NCBI GenBank assembly: GCA_930367215.1
Contig: OV884059.1
Location: 13,912,945 to 13,976,944, forward strand
DNA length: 64,000 nt
Reading direction: 5' to 3'
Origin: Pollenia angustigena
Taxonomy: Eukaryota > Arthropoda > Insecta > Diptera > Polleniidae
Part shown: positions 21,946-36,900 of the stretch, piece after piece
Layout of the letters: each line of letters starts with the position of its first letter
How positions within the stretch are numbered: the stretch's first letter is position 1
Notes under the pieces: model-generated
What the model saw: only the letters and a program-made list of their open reading frames with translations
Told to the model about the DNA's origin: nothing
The model's database searches: none
Translations under genes and position numbers: made by a program

Positions 21946-24900
21946 GTAAGTTTTTTTTAAGTTTTATATTAACGTAACAAAACCTAAACACTTTCAAATG
22001 TGTTATAACATTAAACCGTTAAAGTTTTAAATAAAATTAATGTAAATTATGCATTTCTTTTAATGATTCACTAATAGCTAAAGTTTATGGTATGAAATTT
22101 ATTTTAATGAATGGCAAATTCACTAAATTCCTTAAGCGATTTTAAATACTAATTCAAATTCCTTTTAAAAATATGCATTTCATTTAAATTTTAAATAAGA
22201 GTTGAAATAAAAGCAAAATTAACGAATCAGACCGAATCTTTAAAACCCTTTTGCAAGATTTAGAATGAAGTTAAAATATAACGGTTGATTTTTTTAACGT
22301 TTAGGTTTTGAAAAATTAAAAAAACAGAACATTTTCAAAGTAAACGAAATATTTATTTGGGGCTATAAGTGAATTGCTGTCATTTACTTTTTAAAGATTA
22401 TTTTATGTTGCTTTTGAAAGCTCAAATTTTGGCTGGAATTGTGGCTGGCTTGGCTTGTCCCTGTTCAGAAAAATTCTCCACAATTTTTCAATAATTAAGA
22501 CATTAATCGATTATAGAATCAGCTTCAATTAAAAATGTAATTAAGTGAATTAAACGTTAAGTAGATACCATTAATTTGCTTACTAATGCAAATGTAATTA
22601 GTTTTTTAATATCTTTTCATATCAAAAACTTTTTAATTTAAATAATTTTTTAAATACTTCACGTATCCCTACAAAAAAAAATCGAATCGCATGATTTTGG
22701 CGGCCAATGAACTGGTCTTAAACATGAGATTAATTGCTCATCAAACTCGCCTCTCAATAGGGTCATGGTTTCGTGTGCCGTCTGGCACGTGGCACCGTCT
22801 TTCTGAAACCACATATCAATCAAATACAATTCTTTCAGTTTGGGCCAAACAAAAAAAAAGTCGGTAATCATCCGGGTGGTCGAATAAAACAAGCCCAATT
22901 GTTGATGACGGCGACGAATTGACATATTGCGATCTTTACATGCAGTCTACAACTGACATAAAATGCTTAACTTTAACACTAATATGATGTTAGTGTTAGG
23001 TATAGACTCATCATGTTAGAAGTTTTCTCATGTTATAACACGGTTGTTAATGGAAATGTTTTAACAACGCTTTTATAACATCAAGTTATAACATCAAATC
23101 ATGTCAGTTGTAGACGGGCAGTTATTGACACTGGCCACTACAGCCAGGGTTGGGTAGTATTGTATATGAAAAACGTATTTAAAATACAAATACGTATTTT
23201 TTTATTTGTGTTTTTAATACATTCCCAAGAAAAAGTTAGTAAGACAGTCAGTCCCTTAACCGCTCATCGCGTTGACTGTAACGTTCTGACTATTGTTATT
23301 TGTGCAGACATATGGACCAATGATTCCTCCGGTTAATAAATCTCAATAACCATTGAGTTTTCCTAGAAGTAATTATGTTTCGACAATAGCTTGAAGATTT
23401 TTATCGCTCTAAATATGACAATTCTTTTTATTGAAATGGCCAATTTACACTCATCACTAAATAAAATTGTGGGTCAAAAGCGATATTTCCTTCGGCTCAT
23501 TCACCACATTTACAGCTCGAACCATTCTCATAAGGCTATTAATGATGGATAAATTGTTAAAACAAGCTTATCTCAAAACAACCAATCACCTGTCGCAGAA
23601 GACAGTGATGGCAATTTTAAGTTTACCCCTTCTAAAACAACACCCGATACTATAAACAGATATAAAACGTTTTTTAAAACGGTAGAGTTTTAAAAGTTTA
23701 TTTTACAAAATAAATTGTTAAACGAAAAAGACAAATCGTGACCTAGAACAACAAGTAGAACCTTGTTTAGGTGCAAATAATACCTTGTTGTCCTAAGGTC
23801 GCGAAATATTCACTTGAAAATAAAAAGATTTTGGTTAAAGATCGAAAATTTCTTTAAAGCCAGTTGCATACTGCAATGACGTTTTTCGAAATTTGTGTCG
23901 AAAACAGAGTTGGTTGAAAACGTTGTATACTGGGAAGATATTTTTAAAAACGTTTTAGTTTTTAGATTTTATTTTACAAAAAAAAATGGTTAAACAAAAA
24001 TTTCAAATATTATCTCCTGGGAAGACGTTTTTAAAAACGATTTAGTTTTTAAAGTTTATTTTACAAAATAAATTACAAATTTTTCCTTTCCTTCAAAATT
24101 TTGCTTATACCCATACATTTTTAAAGGGCAAAGGTAACAAATTTTCCAGGGAAATCTTATTCACGACAGGGGTGAATGACTTGATCCTGAAAATATGTAT
24201 ATAAATTCACTTTTTCGATTTAAGTTCGAAAATTTCATAGAAAACAATCTACAGTCGAAACGTTACATACTGAAAAAACGAATTTTTATCGAAAATAAAT
24301 AACATGTTCGTAATATTTTTAATATACGTATTGAGCGAGTTCTTTATATTGTCAATATGATTTTCTGTTTAGCTTTAAATTGTTATTAAAATATTTCAAA
24401 AATATTAATAGATTTCCTAATGTTTTGCTTTGACATGGCAAATATTTTTCTGTAAAATAAAATCGATTCTTGAAACTTTAACCCATAACTTCTGTGTTCT
24501 TCGTACTTTTGTCCTCTACTGTACTAATTTGTATTTACACCCAAATAAATGTCATGCTCGTAAACCAGTTAATAACAATCTTCGGCTGTCTGTCTCTTTC
24601 TATTTTAGATTTTCTTTAAAAAGTATTTTTTAAAACAACTTCTACGAATTAATAAATTTTACTGCTATTGGCCTACAACAGCAACAAAATGTATGAAAAA
24701 TTAATGGCAAATTTGTTGTAAAACAAGTAGAACTCTTAATGGACTTGCAACAAGTTGCCTTAAATACTCGCACTAAGAATTTTTTTTAATGGATATAAAT
24801 TTGTAGATAAAATACATATGAGAAATTTAGTAATTTGCGTTTCCGTCTACATGTTTGGGAGGTTTGAAAATCAGGACAAATTAATATGAAATTGGGTTCA

Positions 24901-27900
24901 AACAAGTGAGTCAATGATAAGTAAATAAATTGAGGTGAATGGCTTTTAAAGTGAATTAATTGGTGTCAAAATAAACAAATAAGTGTGTTATTATGACAAA
25001 TATTAAAATACATAGTTACAATTGCTAATGCTCCTTTTTTGCAAAATTTTAATGTTGTTTTAAATATTATTCTACGGCCTTTTTACGCACGCTGCGAAAA
25101 TACACACCTAGTGAAAATAAAGCATCCTACGTCCTTTTGTCGAAACCTTTACACAGACTTTAATTTTAAAAGGTAATTTACTGGAATATATATTCGCCTA
25201 GGAACCGAAGATATCTAACCTTAACTGCAAAAAGCAGATTCTGTTTTAAAGCAATAGAAAACAAAGAGTTCTGTCAACAAAGATTTTGTAGTTTATGGGT
25301 AAAATTGAGCTCCATAATGATATTTCTAAGATCTCATTTACCGCCATTTTAATTATAAACGAAGGAGACCATATGATTGCTCTCACCAATAATGAATATA
25401 GTGGTTATTTAAAGAACAGAACCTACATTAACCCCAGTGTCTAGCACAAAATAAAAGAAAAATCCGCCAAAAGACAGAATCCAACTTTGGATTTCGGACA
25501 AAGTTCAGCCCTAAACCCGGAATTTTTGAGATCTTACTTAGTTAAATTTTTAATTTTTATTAAAATATAATGTAGTACATTTTTAATGCCAAAGACCTGC
25601 AAAGCCTTTTGCCGTGTCTGCGGTATAAACTATAGATCATTAATCTTGAGTCTTTATCAATCCCAGTGTCTTGTAATAGATAACAGAGTAATCCGCTTGC
25701 AGGCAGAACGCTGCTCTAGATAACGGGCAAAATTTCTCACCTAACCTGATATCTTTAATCTTGCCGCGATTTTGATTTAAAATCATAGACTCCGCAAGAT
25801 CTACGAATGTGCCTCCTTAATAAGTAGTTCACAGTCTATCATAAGTTCTAAGTCTATATTAAACCCAGTGTCTAACAAGAGATTACAGAGAAATCCGCCA
25901 GCTGGCAGAACTCCATTTAACACAGAGCACACAGAGGCGTCACGAGACAGAAAATATTGTGTTTTTCTGTCTTTTTCTTCGAAAGCTGCCCTTTTTGCGT
26001 TTTTTGTTTTGATTATGCAATTTGTTTTGACACATTGCCACTTCACTAACAAAAATCGTTTTCTTTCTCTTTCTTCGAAAGCTGTCCTCGCAAATGATTT
26101 AGGCATTTTTCATACGTCACTTTTTTCATCTCTGTATGCTTTGTGCCATTTAAGATTACGGACAAAATGCAGTTTAAGATCACCCTTCCCGCGATTTTGA
26201 TTAAAAACTAAAGTGACCGAATGATCAGGAGTCTATCTAAAGCCGAGAGTGTATATTAATTACAAAGGCAGCAACAGATAACAGGGCGATACACAAGCAG
26301 GGTATTTTCTGCTCTAGATTAAGGCCAAAATAAGCCCTAAGCCCAGTACCTTTAAGATTTTCCTCCCTGCTATCTTGGTTTCAAACTAGCGACACCACAT
26401 AAAACTCGAAAAGAACTAACCAATAACCACTCCAAAGCTAATTGTAGTTCACGATCTATATTGACCTGTCGTTCCTTTTCACCATTTAACATTTTGATCT
26501 AATACCAATTTTATGTGACAAACCACCTTAAGGAGATATGTGATCCATAAAGCTGCAGGTACACACCACGCGTTCTTTGCATATGATACTTTCTTGACCT
26601 TTTTTCAAGACGCATGCGGGGTATGCCAAAGAAAAAAGTAATCCTACTTCATGCGTTCGATGCGTGTTCTGTGTAACTTGTCAATACAATTTTACTCTGA
26701 TTCTACTCTTTGAAATATGCATCCATGCATTTGCCGCGTGATGTGTACCTCCAACTAAAGAAGCACAGTAATATTTATAACATCTAAAAATCGGTTATAT
26801 TCGAAAAAAAAGATTAAAGGAATAAAAAAAATTGTTTTATTGATTTAAGACCGGGTTTTTGAGATCTCAGTTAAACTAGGTTTAGTTAATCTGAAAGAAA
26901 ATTTGTGCCGCCATTACCAAGTTTGAATATAAAATTTTGACGGAACATTTTAGTTTTGCTTAAAATGTTTGTCTTTAGTGAAATAATAAAAAAAAATTAA
27001 ATTTCTCCGGAAAATCAGAGTTTCATACTACGTTGAACTTAGTTTAAGCCCGGCCTTAATAAAACAAATCATAGTTTTAACTTTTAATCGATATTCAAAT
27101 CTTATGCGGATTATAAAAACTTTTTGTAAAAATATTTTCAAAGTTCAATTTTGTGTATGATCCAAAACTTTTAACAAATCTGGCCAAATTAGCGGTGTTC
27201 CCCGGTTTATATTATTTTGACTAATATTTATATATGTACTTTGTTCTTCTTTTATGCCGCGTTAACACAGTTAGAATGTTTATTTTTTTTTTAATTTTAT
27301 TAACATTGTTTGTCTTAACGACTAAAATATTTTAATGGCATAAAAATGTTTATTTAAATTAAATTTATTTTAAAAAAATCTATTGTTTAAAAACAAAAAC
27401 CTTCTATGAACTATTTTTTCGTATCAAAAATTTTCATTTCTCCCCATAAATTTTATCTTAAGAAAAAAATATGCATTTTTTGTGTATCTTCTTAAAAAGA
27501 AAAGATTTCCCATAACTGCCAGTTATTATGGGTTATTCGAAGGTGTGTGAAATTAGTTTACATTTTTTCTATTGTGTCTTTTCTTGAACTTAGTTTAAGG
27601 TTTTTTTTTGAAGTAATTAATTATGTACCCACAGTGCAAACAAAACTTTCTCTCTGATGATAGAAATTTGTTGATTTTATATGAAAATTATTTGAAATAC
27701 AAAAGTGATTAAGTTAGTAGGAGATTTTATATTACACTGGTGGTTATAATGGTCTATAATTAAAAATACAATAATAAAATGAAGCAAGGTCGAAAGTTTG
27801 GTAAAGAAAAATGAATAATTTTTAATGATTTATGAATAAATGTTTCAGTAGTTAACTAAATTTAAGAAACTTAAAAACATTTTCAGGCAATTATCCAGAT

Positions 27901-30900
27901 CAAGAGCAAGAGCTAAAAATAGAATAATAAAGTTACAAAAATGCATGCTTTAAATTGATTGGGAGCTTATATTAACTTAAAGCGACGTAAAATTTCCACT
28001 ATGCCTATTATGAAGGGCGTGACACATAAAGTTAATAAGATATTTAAACAAATTTAATCATTTCAAAAGATTTATACGGGCTAAAAGGAATTCTGGTAGG
28101 GTTTTATACAGAACATTAAATCAATTATGATCTTATTACCCTGCTTGTAAAAATAAGGCCATGTAATTGGATAAGTTCTATTACAAATCGGATAAACATA
28201 TCAGAGAGAGCCTCACACAAATTACTTATATATATATATATATATATAAGTAATATATAGTCCTTAAGTTCCTGGTGTAACGTAGAACCACCGTACATTT
28301 GTGCTGGTTTCAGTTAACATTTTGGCTTTGGAGAGAATAAATGATTTGGCTATAGCTCCCTAGACTAATACTGGGGCTGCCAGCTAAGCCACCAGCCTGA
28401 TTTAATAAGAGTCGAAAGCAAACTTACCGTGTTTGTATACACACTTACTTGCCCAAGACGTCATGTTGCAATTCGAACATACTAAAGATTTTTGCTCGAA
28501 CTCGCTTTCATCTCAACTGAGGAGGTTCCCAGAGAGAACCACAAAAAATCCACTGCCGCGGCAATGGGATCAGCATGCTGATCTACACGTCGTCTTGGAA
28601 TGGGTTAATTAGAATAGTGAAAATATTTAATCTAATGCTTGTAATATTAAAAAAAAGGGAAAAGCGTAGCTAATGGTAATTTTAGCCATTTAACCTTATA
28701 GATTCGCTTGTTCCCCAACAAATGACTTACTTAAGTAAAAATTTTGCTAGTACTTTATAACACCAAAAGCTCCACTAACTTGGCATCAACATTATGGAAT
28801 ATAAAGCCTGTACATTATTTATCCCAGTGTTAAGCGAAATCATAAGATTGGGAAATAACCCCGGAACTTTGGACAAAAGTTCAAAAAGATGATCATTTGG
28901 GAACATTCGCTGGATATAACTTGAAGTGGTAAAGAAAATAGATGAATATTCAAATTTAAACTTACTTAGTGCTGGTTCACACATATCAAGTTTCACTCGT
29001 CAAAGCTCAAGTTTTATGAAAGATTGGAAAAGAGAATGGAAAGGAGTTAATACCGTACTCGTAAATTTTCTTTTTTCCCTTTTGTTTTCCTATTCGTTAT
29101 ATACTAGATGAGTTAAAGTGTAAGGTGGAGAACAAGAAAATTAGCGTCACAAAGTGATTGCATATTAATGTACAGGCAGGATCAAAAGTAAATTACAGAA
29201 AACCTGTTCAGCTACAGCTGACGTATATAAACTAGCACTTGAGGAGATATTTAGCGACCGTTTTAGTTCTGGAAATGGTTCAGTAAATTGGCCACCAAGC
29301 AATTAAATGCCTTTGGATTTTTATCCCACGGAAACATACCAGCAAAGACGACTTAAAAGACAATCTTTTGTATTGCTTTAACAGATATCTCATATCCAAC
29401 GCTGTCGAATAACAAAATCGTGGCGGCCAATTAACACCACCACGACGTTAGATAACACACAGCCATTGAATTTCTCGTGCAAAAGAGCAATTGTTTCGTT
29501 GGCTGTGTGGCAAGTGTCACCATCTTGTTGGAACCACATATATTCCAGATCGATATCGTCAATTTCTGGCGACAAGAAGTTCGTCAACCCGCGATAGCGA
29601 ACACCATTGACGGTATCTGCTTCGCCGACCTCATTTTCAAAGAATACCGCACCAAAGAATTAGGTACTCTTTGTGGATTCCATTTCCCTCAAACCCGGAT
29701 TGAATAAATTTGCGCACAATTCTCCCTATTGTGGACACATTTGGACGATTATGCTCACCGAAAAAATCACGAAGTGCATTTTGATTTGAACACCCTTTTT
29801 CGTAAAAGGCTTCAACAATCTTAACGCGCTGCTCAATTGTATTCTTCTTCATGGTTGAACACTGAAACAATGAAACGTCAAATTAAGTTGAGCGAAAAAC
29901 TTAACGTTAAGTGTGACCCACAATAACCATCGTTCATTATGGTTGGACCGCCCTTTACATATCGCAAACTAAAACGTAAACAGTTACGACTCAAAGTTTA
30001 CCAAAATCGTTTATTTTTTCATAAATGAGTTCAGAACCCCAATTTATAAAGACCACGAACATTTCGTTAACGTCACTGTCTTCTTTAACTTTTCTTCTTA
30101 AGCATTTGTGGAATTTTTGAATTTTGAGTTCTGACTGTTTATGATTTAGTGTGCGATATGAACATATGTATACCCAGCGGGAAAAAGAAGGAGTACGGAG
30201 GCCTTCTAAAAGGCCACTGAGCCCCTTTTTTTAGATGTACAAGGCCTGCTTGCTCCATTCCATACACATATCTTTTACACACGTTGCGGAGTAGGCCTTC
30301 CGTTCTCGCTTCTTTAGCAGGTCAATAAGAATGGTAACGGGATCAAAAAAACAATTATTTTGCTTTTGCTTGTGCAAAAAAAAACAATACAAAAAATGTT
30401 ACTTCTTACCTACTCCCTTCTCATAGACGCGAATGTAGAATGTGTACCTTATCTTTTATACGAAAGAGCCGAGGCCTTCTTTGATGCCTTCCTTAACAGT
30501 TAGACAAGAATAGTAATTTTGAAAATGAATAGCTTCTTTCACTCATTCATACTATAATTACTTTTATAACTACTTATTTTTTAGATGTATGTAGGAAAAA
30601 AATAATATCTTAAATAAAAATTCGTTCATTTTGGGACATACCTTGTACAATTCATTGGTTCTTTCAGTAGAATTGGAAGTGTATTTTTACTTTTTCCTGA
30701 TTACTTAATACATTATTTTGTAGGCAAAGTTTTTACTGGGTAAATTAAAAAATAATTTAAGTTGGCCCTCAAAAAGGCCTGAAGTAAGAAGGTCTTCTAA
30801 ATTTTCCCGCTAGGTACTTATGTATAACAAAAATAAGTTCAAGTTTGTTGTTTTCAATATGTTTTTTTTAAATACGCAACTTATTTGTCAACACAAATTA

Positions 30901-33900
30901 TGTGTCTAACAAATTCCATATCTTTGCTGACGTATTTATGCCAATTAGATCTTAAAAAAATAAATGAAAAGTCTCTTATCAAAATCAACAACAAATCCCC
31001 ATTAATAAAAGAGGACCAAAGATATTTTCTTTAAAAACAATTTTTTTTATTGCTGCTGCTACTCTGCCACTGTTGATGTTGTTTATCTGGCAACGTTATG
31101 TTAAAACACTTGAAGAAAACAACACAAATCAACTGAATTAAAAAAAAATCTTGTTTAAAGTTTTAATACATTAAATATGTATATTAACTTATCGCATTAA
31201 ACTAACAACTAGAAGACTAAGAATAAACTTTTTTAAAATACCGGCTAAAAGAAAGAAGACGCCATTTCTGAGCCAACAAACGGTACACACAATCTAATAC
31301 ACACCCTCACACACCGCCACAAACTTTTAACCTCGTTGACGGTCAAAGCCAAGTGATTAGAAAATTTTAAATCGAAAAAAAAGAAAATCACAACCAACGA
31401 CAAAAAAGATTTTTAGATTTTCAAAATTGTTTGTTTTACATGAGAGCATGTGTCTGAGATGATTAAACATTTGAACAGGTTTTTTTTAGTTCAGATTTTC
31501 TTCTTGTTTACAATCGAGTACAGTGAGTGACAAGAAAAACTTCTCAGTCGAAGAAAAATTAACGTAAATTCTGGAATTTTATTATGACTAAAAAAGTTGA
31601 AACATTGAAATAAAAGAAATATATTTTTAAGCGTTGCTCAATTATGCTAAAGTTTAAAAATTTCTTTATTTTAAAAATACTGAACGTAAAAGTATTCATA
31701 GCTCAACGTATTTAAATAAAAAAAATTAATAGAACAAAGGTGAAGTAAGGGACTATAAAATTTCAAAAGGTGATTTTTGTACACATACAACAAGTGCATG
31801 AAAGGGTTAATGAAGTTCAAAATGAATTCTAGTTTAATGCCAGTGATATCATACAATCCATTTAAAGTGGCTAATGCACAGACAGATGAGGTGTTCCTCA
31901 TTTTCATGCATTTTCGCAGCTGTTTCACTAATTGTAGTTTTTGGCTTGCATGAGTTGTTCATATCTAATAATCACAGATACCAAAATTTATCGGTAGAAG
32001 AGACATGGTGCGATTATCGTCCATACAAAGCCACAATTGCCTGGTAATCCTACAATCAGTGTTTGCGGTTCTTCTATCATTAGCAGTTTCGATAATAAAT
32101 CGCCCAAATTTCAGTTTGCTGGAGAGCAAGGGTATCCCCACAACTCAATTTAAATTTTAAGAATTTAATATTTTTTTATAGACTCAGGCAAGGTCTCCAA
32201 GTGGACATTATTTTGTCAAAACAATAATAAAAATCAAATGACGTCAAAACTAATAGAAAACAAGAAATTTTTGAATAAACAGCTTAAATTCTCTCTTTGC
32301 TCTCAATCAGTCGGCCCTTAATTTTAACTTTCGAAATTTTCGAGACAGTTTTTCGTCACTCACTGTCTGTAATAACATGAAGATTTTTGATTTTTTTTTT
32401 TTTTTTGTCTTATTAATAATAAAATGTTTCTTTAAAAAAATCAAACGAAATAAATAATAACAAAAAATTAACAAATTAAATAAAAAAAATTAGTAGCAAA
32501 TATGTTTAAAAAAGATAATTTTCTTTATTAAAATTGTGTTTTTCTACTTTCTTGGCATCATCCCACATGTGGCGGTAAATTCGAAAATATTTTTATTTAC
32601 CAAAAAAATAAGAGGTCTCAATATATTTTTAATTTCTTTTTTATTTCAAAAATAAAAACATGAAATTCTTTTTGGTCAAAAATTTGATATAAAATGGTCA
32701 AATGTTCGGATGACAGACGCTGAAAAAAGTCTCGAAACGATATTAAGCTGAAAAAATTGTCACACGATATTTGCGTGTTTGTATGCATAGTGAAATATCT
32801 TAAGAATTTCCTGTGATTTATGCTCAGACATTTGCGAAAAAAGAAATTTAAAAGAAAATTCCAATGTATGGGTTAAATATAGAAGAACTTAAAGAGATTA
32901 AGTAAATTCTGTTGGTATAAAAGACAATTTATATTAAACTTTTTCTGCTAATTAACGAAAACTTTTGTCATATATAATATATTTGGGGATAAGATGCGAA
33001 GGACCAATTAAAAAACATTTTATAAGAATTGCAAACAAAAATTATTTTAGAAAAATTCAATACAACTATAAAACAAAGTTTAAACCCCGTATTCATAAAC
33101 GATTATTAAATTTAACAAACGTTTATTTTGGAAAATTTTCGTAGAAAATTAAATTTTTTAAAATTTAAAATATTTTTATGGATACAGGCATAATTATATT
33201 TGAACTAAAATAAATTAGGTAAATTTTGTTGGTATATTTAGATTGAAATAAGAAGCCTGTCCGTAAATGCGCCACTGCACTGCATTTGATGTGCCTTGCG
33301 TTTGTAAAAGCATCACTGAAAACGTCACCTGATGCGCAAACTAATCTAAGACACACATAACAAAAATGACTGATAAATATTGTGTCAAAACTGTGCAACA
33401 AACAAGCATTGGCATGAGCTAATTTGTATGAGCATCGGAAACTAATCACAGATGTGCATCAGATGCAGCGCTGAAATAAATTTTCGAACAGTCCCAAATT
33501 ATACTTCTTAATAAAAAACTTTATAGATCCAATACTACTTTCAAGTTGAAGGTTCTAAGGACCTAATTTTTTACTCTATTGATATAAAAGGATTTTACTC
33601 GTAAAATATTTTTTTAAAAAAAGTTAAGAAAAACACAACGTTGATAAAATTAATTTACTGTCTAAATATTTCCTTAAACAAAATTAAAGAATAATTTGAC
33701 AAATTTCATCAATTTTATTTAGAATACAGAATACAAGGCGAATTCATTACAGGTGGTCTTAAATGTCCTGCTGATAACTTTTTTTTAGCTTTATCATTGT
33801 TGGATGTCAAAATTTTGTTTATTATCTTTGTTTCTGTTTTTAAAAGCTTTACTTAGCGAAACCGGTACTTGTTATACCATAAAGGAAAAAATCCTTGCGC

Positions 33901-36900
33901 CCGCCAAAAGGCCGTCTGCGCAGAGAAGCTTTAGTTAGCGATGCCGGTCTTTATTATACCATAGAGTAGATAATCCTTGCGCCCGGCCGAAGGCCGGCTA
34001 TGCAGAGAAGCTTTAGTTAGCAAAGCCGGTTTTTGTTACACCATAGGGGAGAAAATCCTTGCGCCCAAAAGTGTTTTCGTTATATGTTTAATATATGCAC
34101 CCAGAGAAAAAACAGCAAAACCAGTTTTAAACAAATTTTAACCATATTATGTTTAATTTAACCAAATCATTGTCACCGACAACCATATTATTGTAAAATA
34201 AGTTTCTTTAAAAATAGTTTTGTTGGTTTTGACCATAATAAAACATGTTTTTCTCTGCGTGTATGTAGATCTTTTTTTTTGTATTTAACATCTTTAGTAA
34301 TTATGGACCCTTATGACATTTTTAAAAATTACATAATGTCCATATGCAAAGTGTTTTAATGCCCACGGACATTATGACATTTTCAAAAGTGTCACTGTTC
34401 CCATGGACACTACACGCAAAGATAAAACATGGTTGTGGTAAACATATTCTAAGAGCAACATATTATAATAAGAATTATGATTGTAGTCACCATATTAAGA
34501 TTATTATTGAATCATATTATGACTAAATATACTCGTAATATGTCATCATAATATTTTTCCCTTAATCATATTATTATTCTGTTAATCATACTAAGTTAAG
34601 AAGTAATCAAATTATTGTCATGTTAATCATAATAAGCTAAGAAATTAATCATATTATTGTCATGTTAATCATAATAAGCTAAGAAGTAATCATATTATCA
34701 TCATGTTGATCATAATAAATTTAGAAGCAATCATATTATGATACAGCAGCTTTCATAGCTGTCATAAAAATACAATAGCGGAGTTCAATATAAGGCTTGC
34801 AAAAGAGCAAATGAAATTTCTGTGGTTTTCATGGGCAACAGCGTGCGTCCATTTTTCGATTTTAACATGTTGATGAAATATCGTAGCACTTTTATAAAAT
34901 ATAACGAAATCTCTGTGTGTTTTGTTGTTGGATTTTACAAAAAAAAAACTATGATATTTTGCATTTGCACTATTACATCACTAATACTTGAATGAACTCC
35001 GCTAATATTTTAATTTTTTAATATCTTTAAACTTATTTTTTTTATGGAATTTTATCTTTTAATTGTTTAACCGCTCACAAATAAAAAAAACGACACAACT
35101 GCTTCAAAATTATTTTACAAATGGCGCATAAACATAATATGATTAGAGTAAAAATAGTTTAATTGCATCTTTAACATAATATGATAAATGTATAGAAAGT
35201 TATCATGTTAGGGCTATTAAATATCATGATATGGTTGTGAGAAATATAATATGTTTAGAAAGTTATTATAATTAAGTTGTTAGAAAAATAATTATTTTTC
35301 GGTCAACAATACTCAAATTCATAATTGCGATAAACATTGATATGTTTACAGTAACTATAATATTGTTGATATTACATAAAAATAACAATTATTTGTGTAC
35401 GACAACAATATATTGTTACATTAAACATAGTGTTGTTGCAGTAACCATGCCCAACCATATTTTTTCTCTGCGTGTACGACACTGGACGTTATGACATGCC
35501 ACCTTGCATGTATTGAGTAATTGATTATAACTATGCAGTGATTAATTAATATTTAACTATTGAAGAGTGCACAAAGTTTGGCGGAGGGCTCAAATAAGTA
35601 TTACTGTCCATACTGCCGAGCAGCTGTTGAAGATACAATGCAATTTTGTAAATAAAACTTAAATTTTTATGTAACTAAATTTATATAATTTTTCATTTTT
35701 TTTTTTTTTTTTTTGGGAAAAAATTCGTTTTTTTTTTGGGTCATTTTCATGTTCTTTTGGGCCATTTTTCTTTGGGCGATTTTTCCTACAGCCTTTCTTG
35801 CAATATTCAATAGCTTTGAAATGCTGTTTATAGCTAAGACTGTCTAGCTCCTTTAAATATCCATCAAATGCAGATTTTTTTTACCAGCGAGCCATTTTTC
35901 AAATTAAGAAAGGAGATGAAACTATTTAAGCCATTAAGGTCCACTGATGTGACCGTTCATTTGTCTCAGCCGTGAAGTATTTAACGCATGTTGCATCCAT
36001 CGTTGCGTATATATGCAAAAAATTGGACTTAATGCGGTGAAACATCGCAAACACTCTTTTAAAACATCTTTGGGATTCGGTTTTTTTCTATTGCGAGTAA
36101 ATGTACTCAGCTTTAGCTTTTTTAAATGCCAATTATCACACGACTTCCTCAATTAGCTGACCACTATGTTGTTTGTCTTGTCAGCTCGTAAACACTTGTT
36201 TGAACTCTGCCATCCAATATTTTATTATCGTAAACAAAGGAGCAGATTCAGCTAGAGTAAAATCTAGTTCGGCTTGAATATTAGTTGAATAAAGGTGTTA
36301 AAAATTAAAGTATATTTAAATTTGTACATTTACACTTAGGTCCTTTTTATGATTGTCCCCAAAAAAAAAATACTTAACAACTTGGCGTCTTGAAACTAAC
36401 ATAATTTTTTGCCAAGTTGTCACATTTCACCAAAGTTACTACAACCGCCATCCATAATTTTGTCGGCCAATTTTGGAAACGCCCTCTTATATATTTTTAA
36501 TTAAAAATATTAAAAATTCTCTCGATGTTGGATATTGATGGTTTCAAAATTGGATTATAACACGTTTCGAAGGACTACTAAAATATTATAAAAATGTCAC
36601 ACGGAATGACAAACTTAGTATACCTTCCATTCATAAAATAAAATAATCTTGTATTTTTTTAAAAAAATCAAAATCCTGAAAGTTTTAGAAAAGTTACAAT
36701 TCAATGTTTATTGAATATAAACAATTTAAGCAATATTTATTACTTTTTATAAAATTTGCAACAACTTTAAATTTCCCTCTTTTTTACTATAAATGAGTTC
36801 GTATTTCATTTTAATTAATTACTGTTTCCGGTATATAAATTTTTAGTTATTGCAAAATTTTCTATTTTTGTTTTGTTTCTTGTGAATAAATAAATAAAAT

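Larger units (their letters stand above)
34411..35476. mobile_element. 1066-bp MITE with internal 41-42-bp repeats
   Basis: TACACGCAAAGATAAAACAT at the left and ATTTTTTCTCTGCGTGTA at the right. The inside is built on AATCATATTATTGTCATG- and AATCATAATAAGCTAAGAA-type words. Flanks carry repeated GGACATTATGACA words. A second element is nested at 34777-35003. Confidence 0.65.

Noticed and set aside
25801..26200. Overlapping 101- and 110-codon frames on opposite strands
   Set aside because: Lie in an insert of a diverged tandem repeat; mutual shadows, no domain.
33842..34070. CRISPR-like regular repeats
   Set aside because: The whole 82-bp unit repeats with no unique spacers, and the sequence is eukaryotic; it is a minisatellite.
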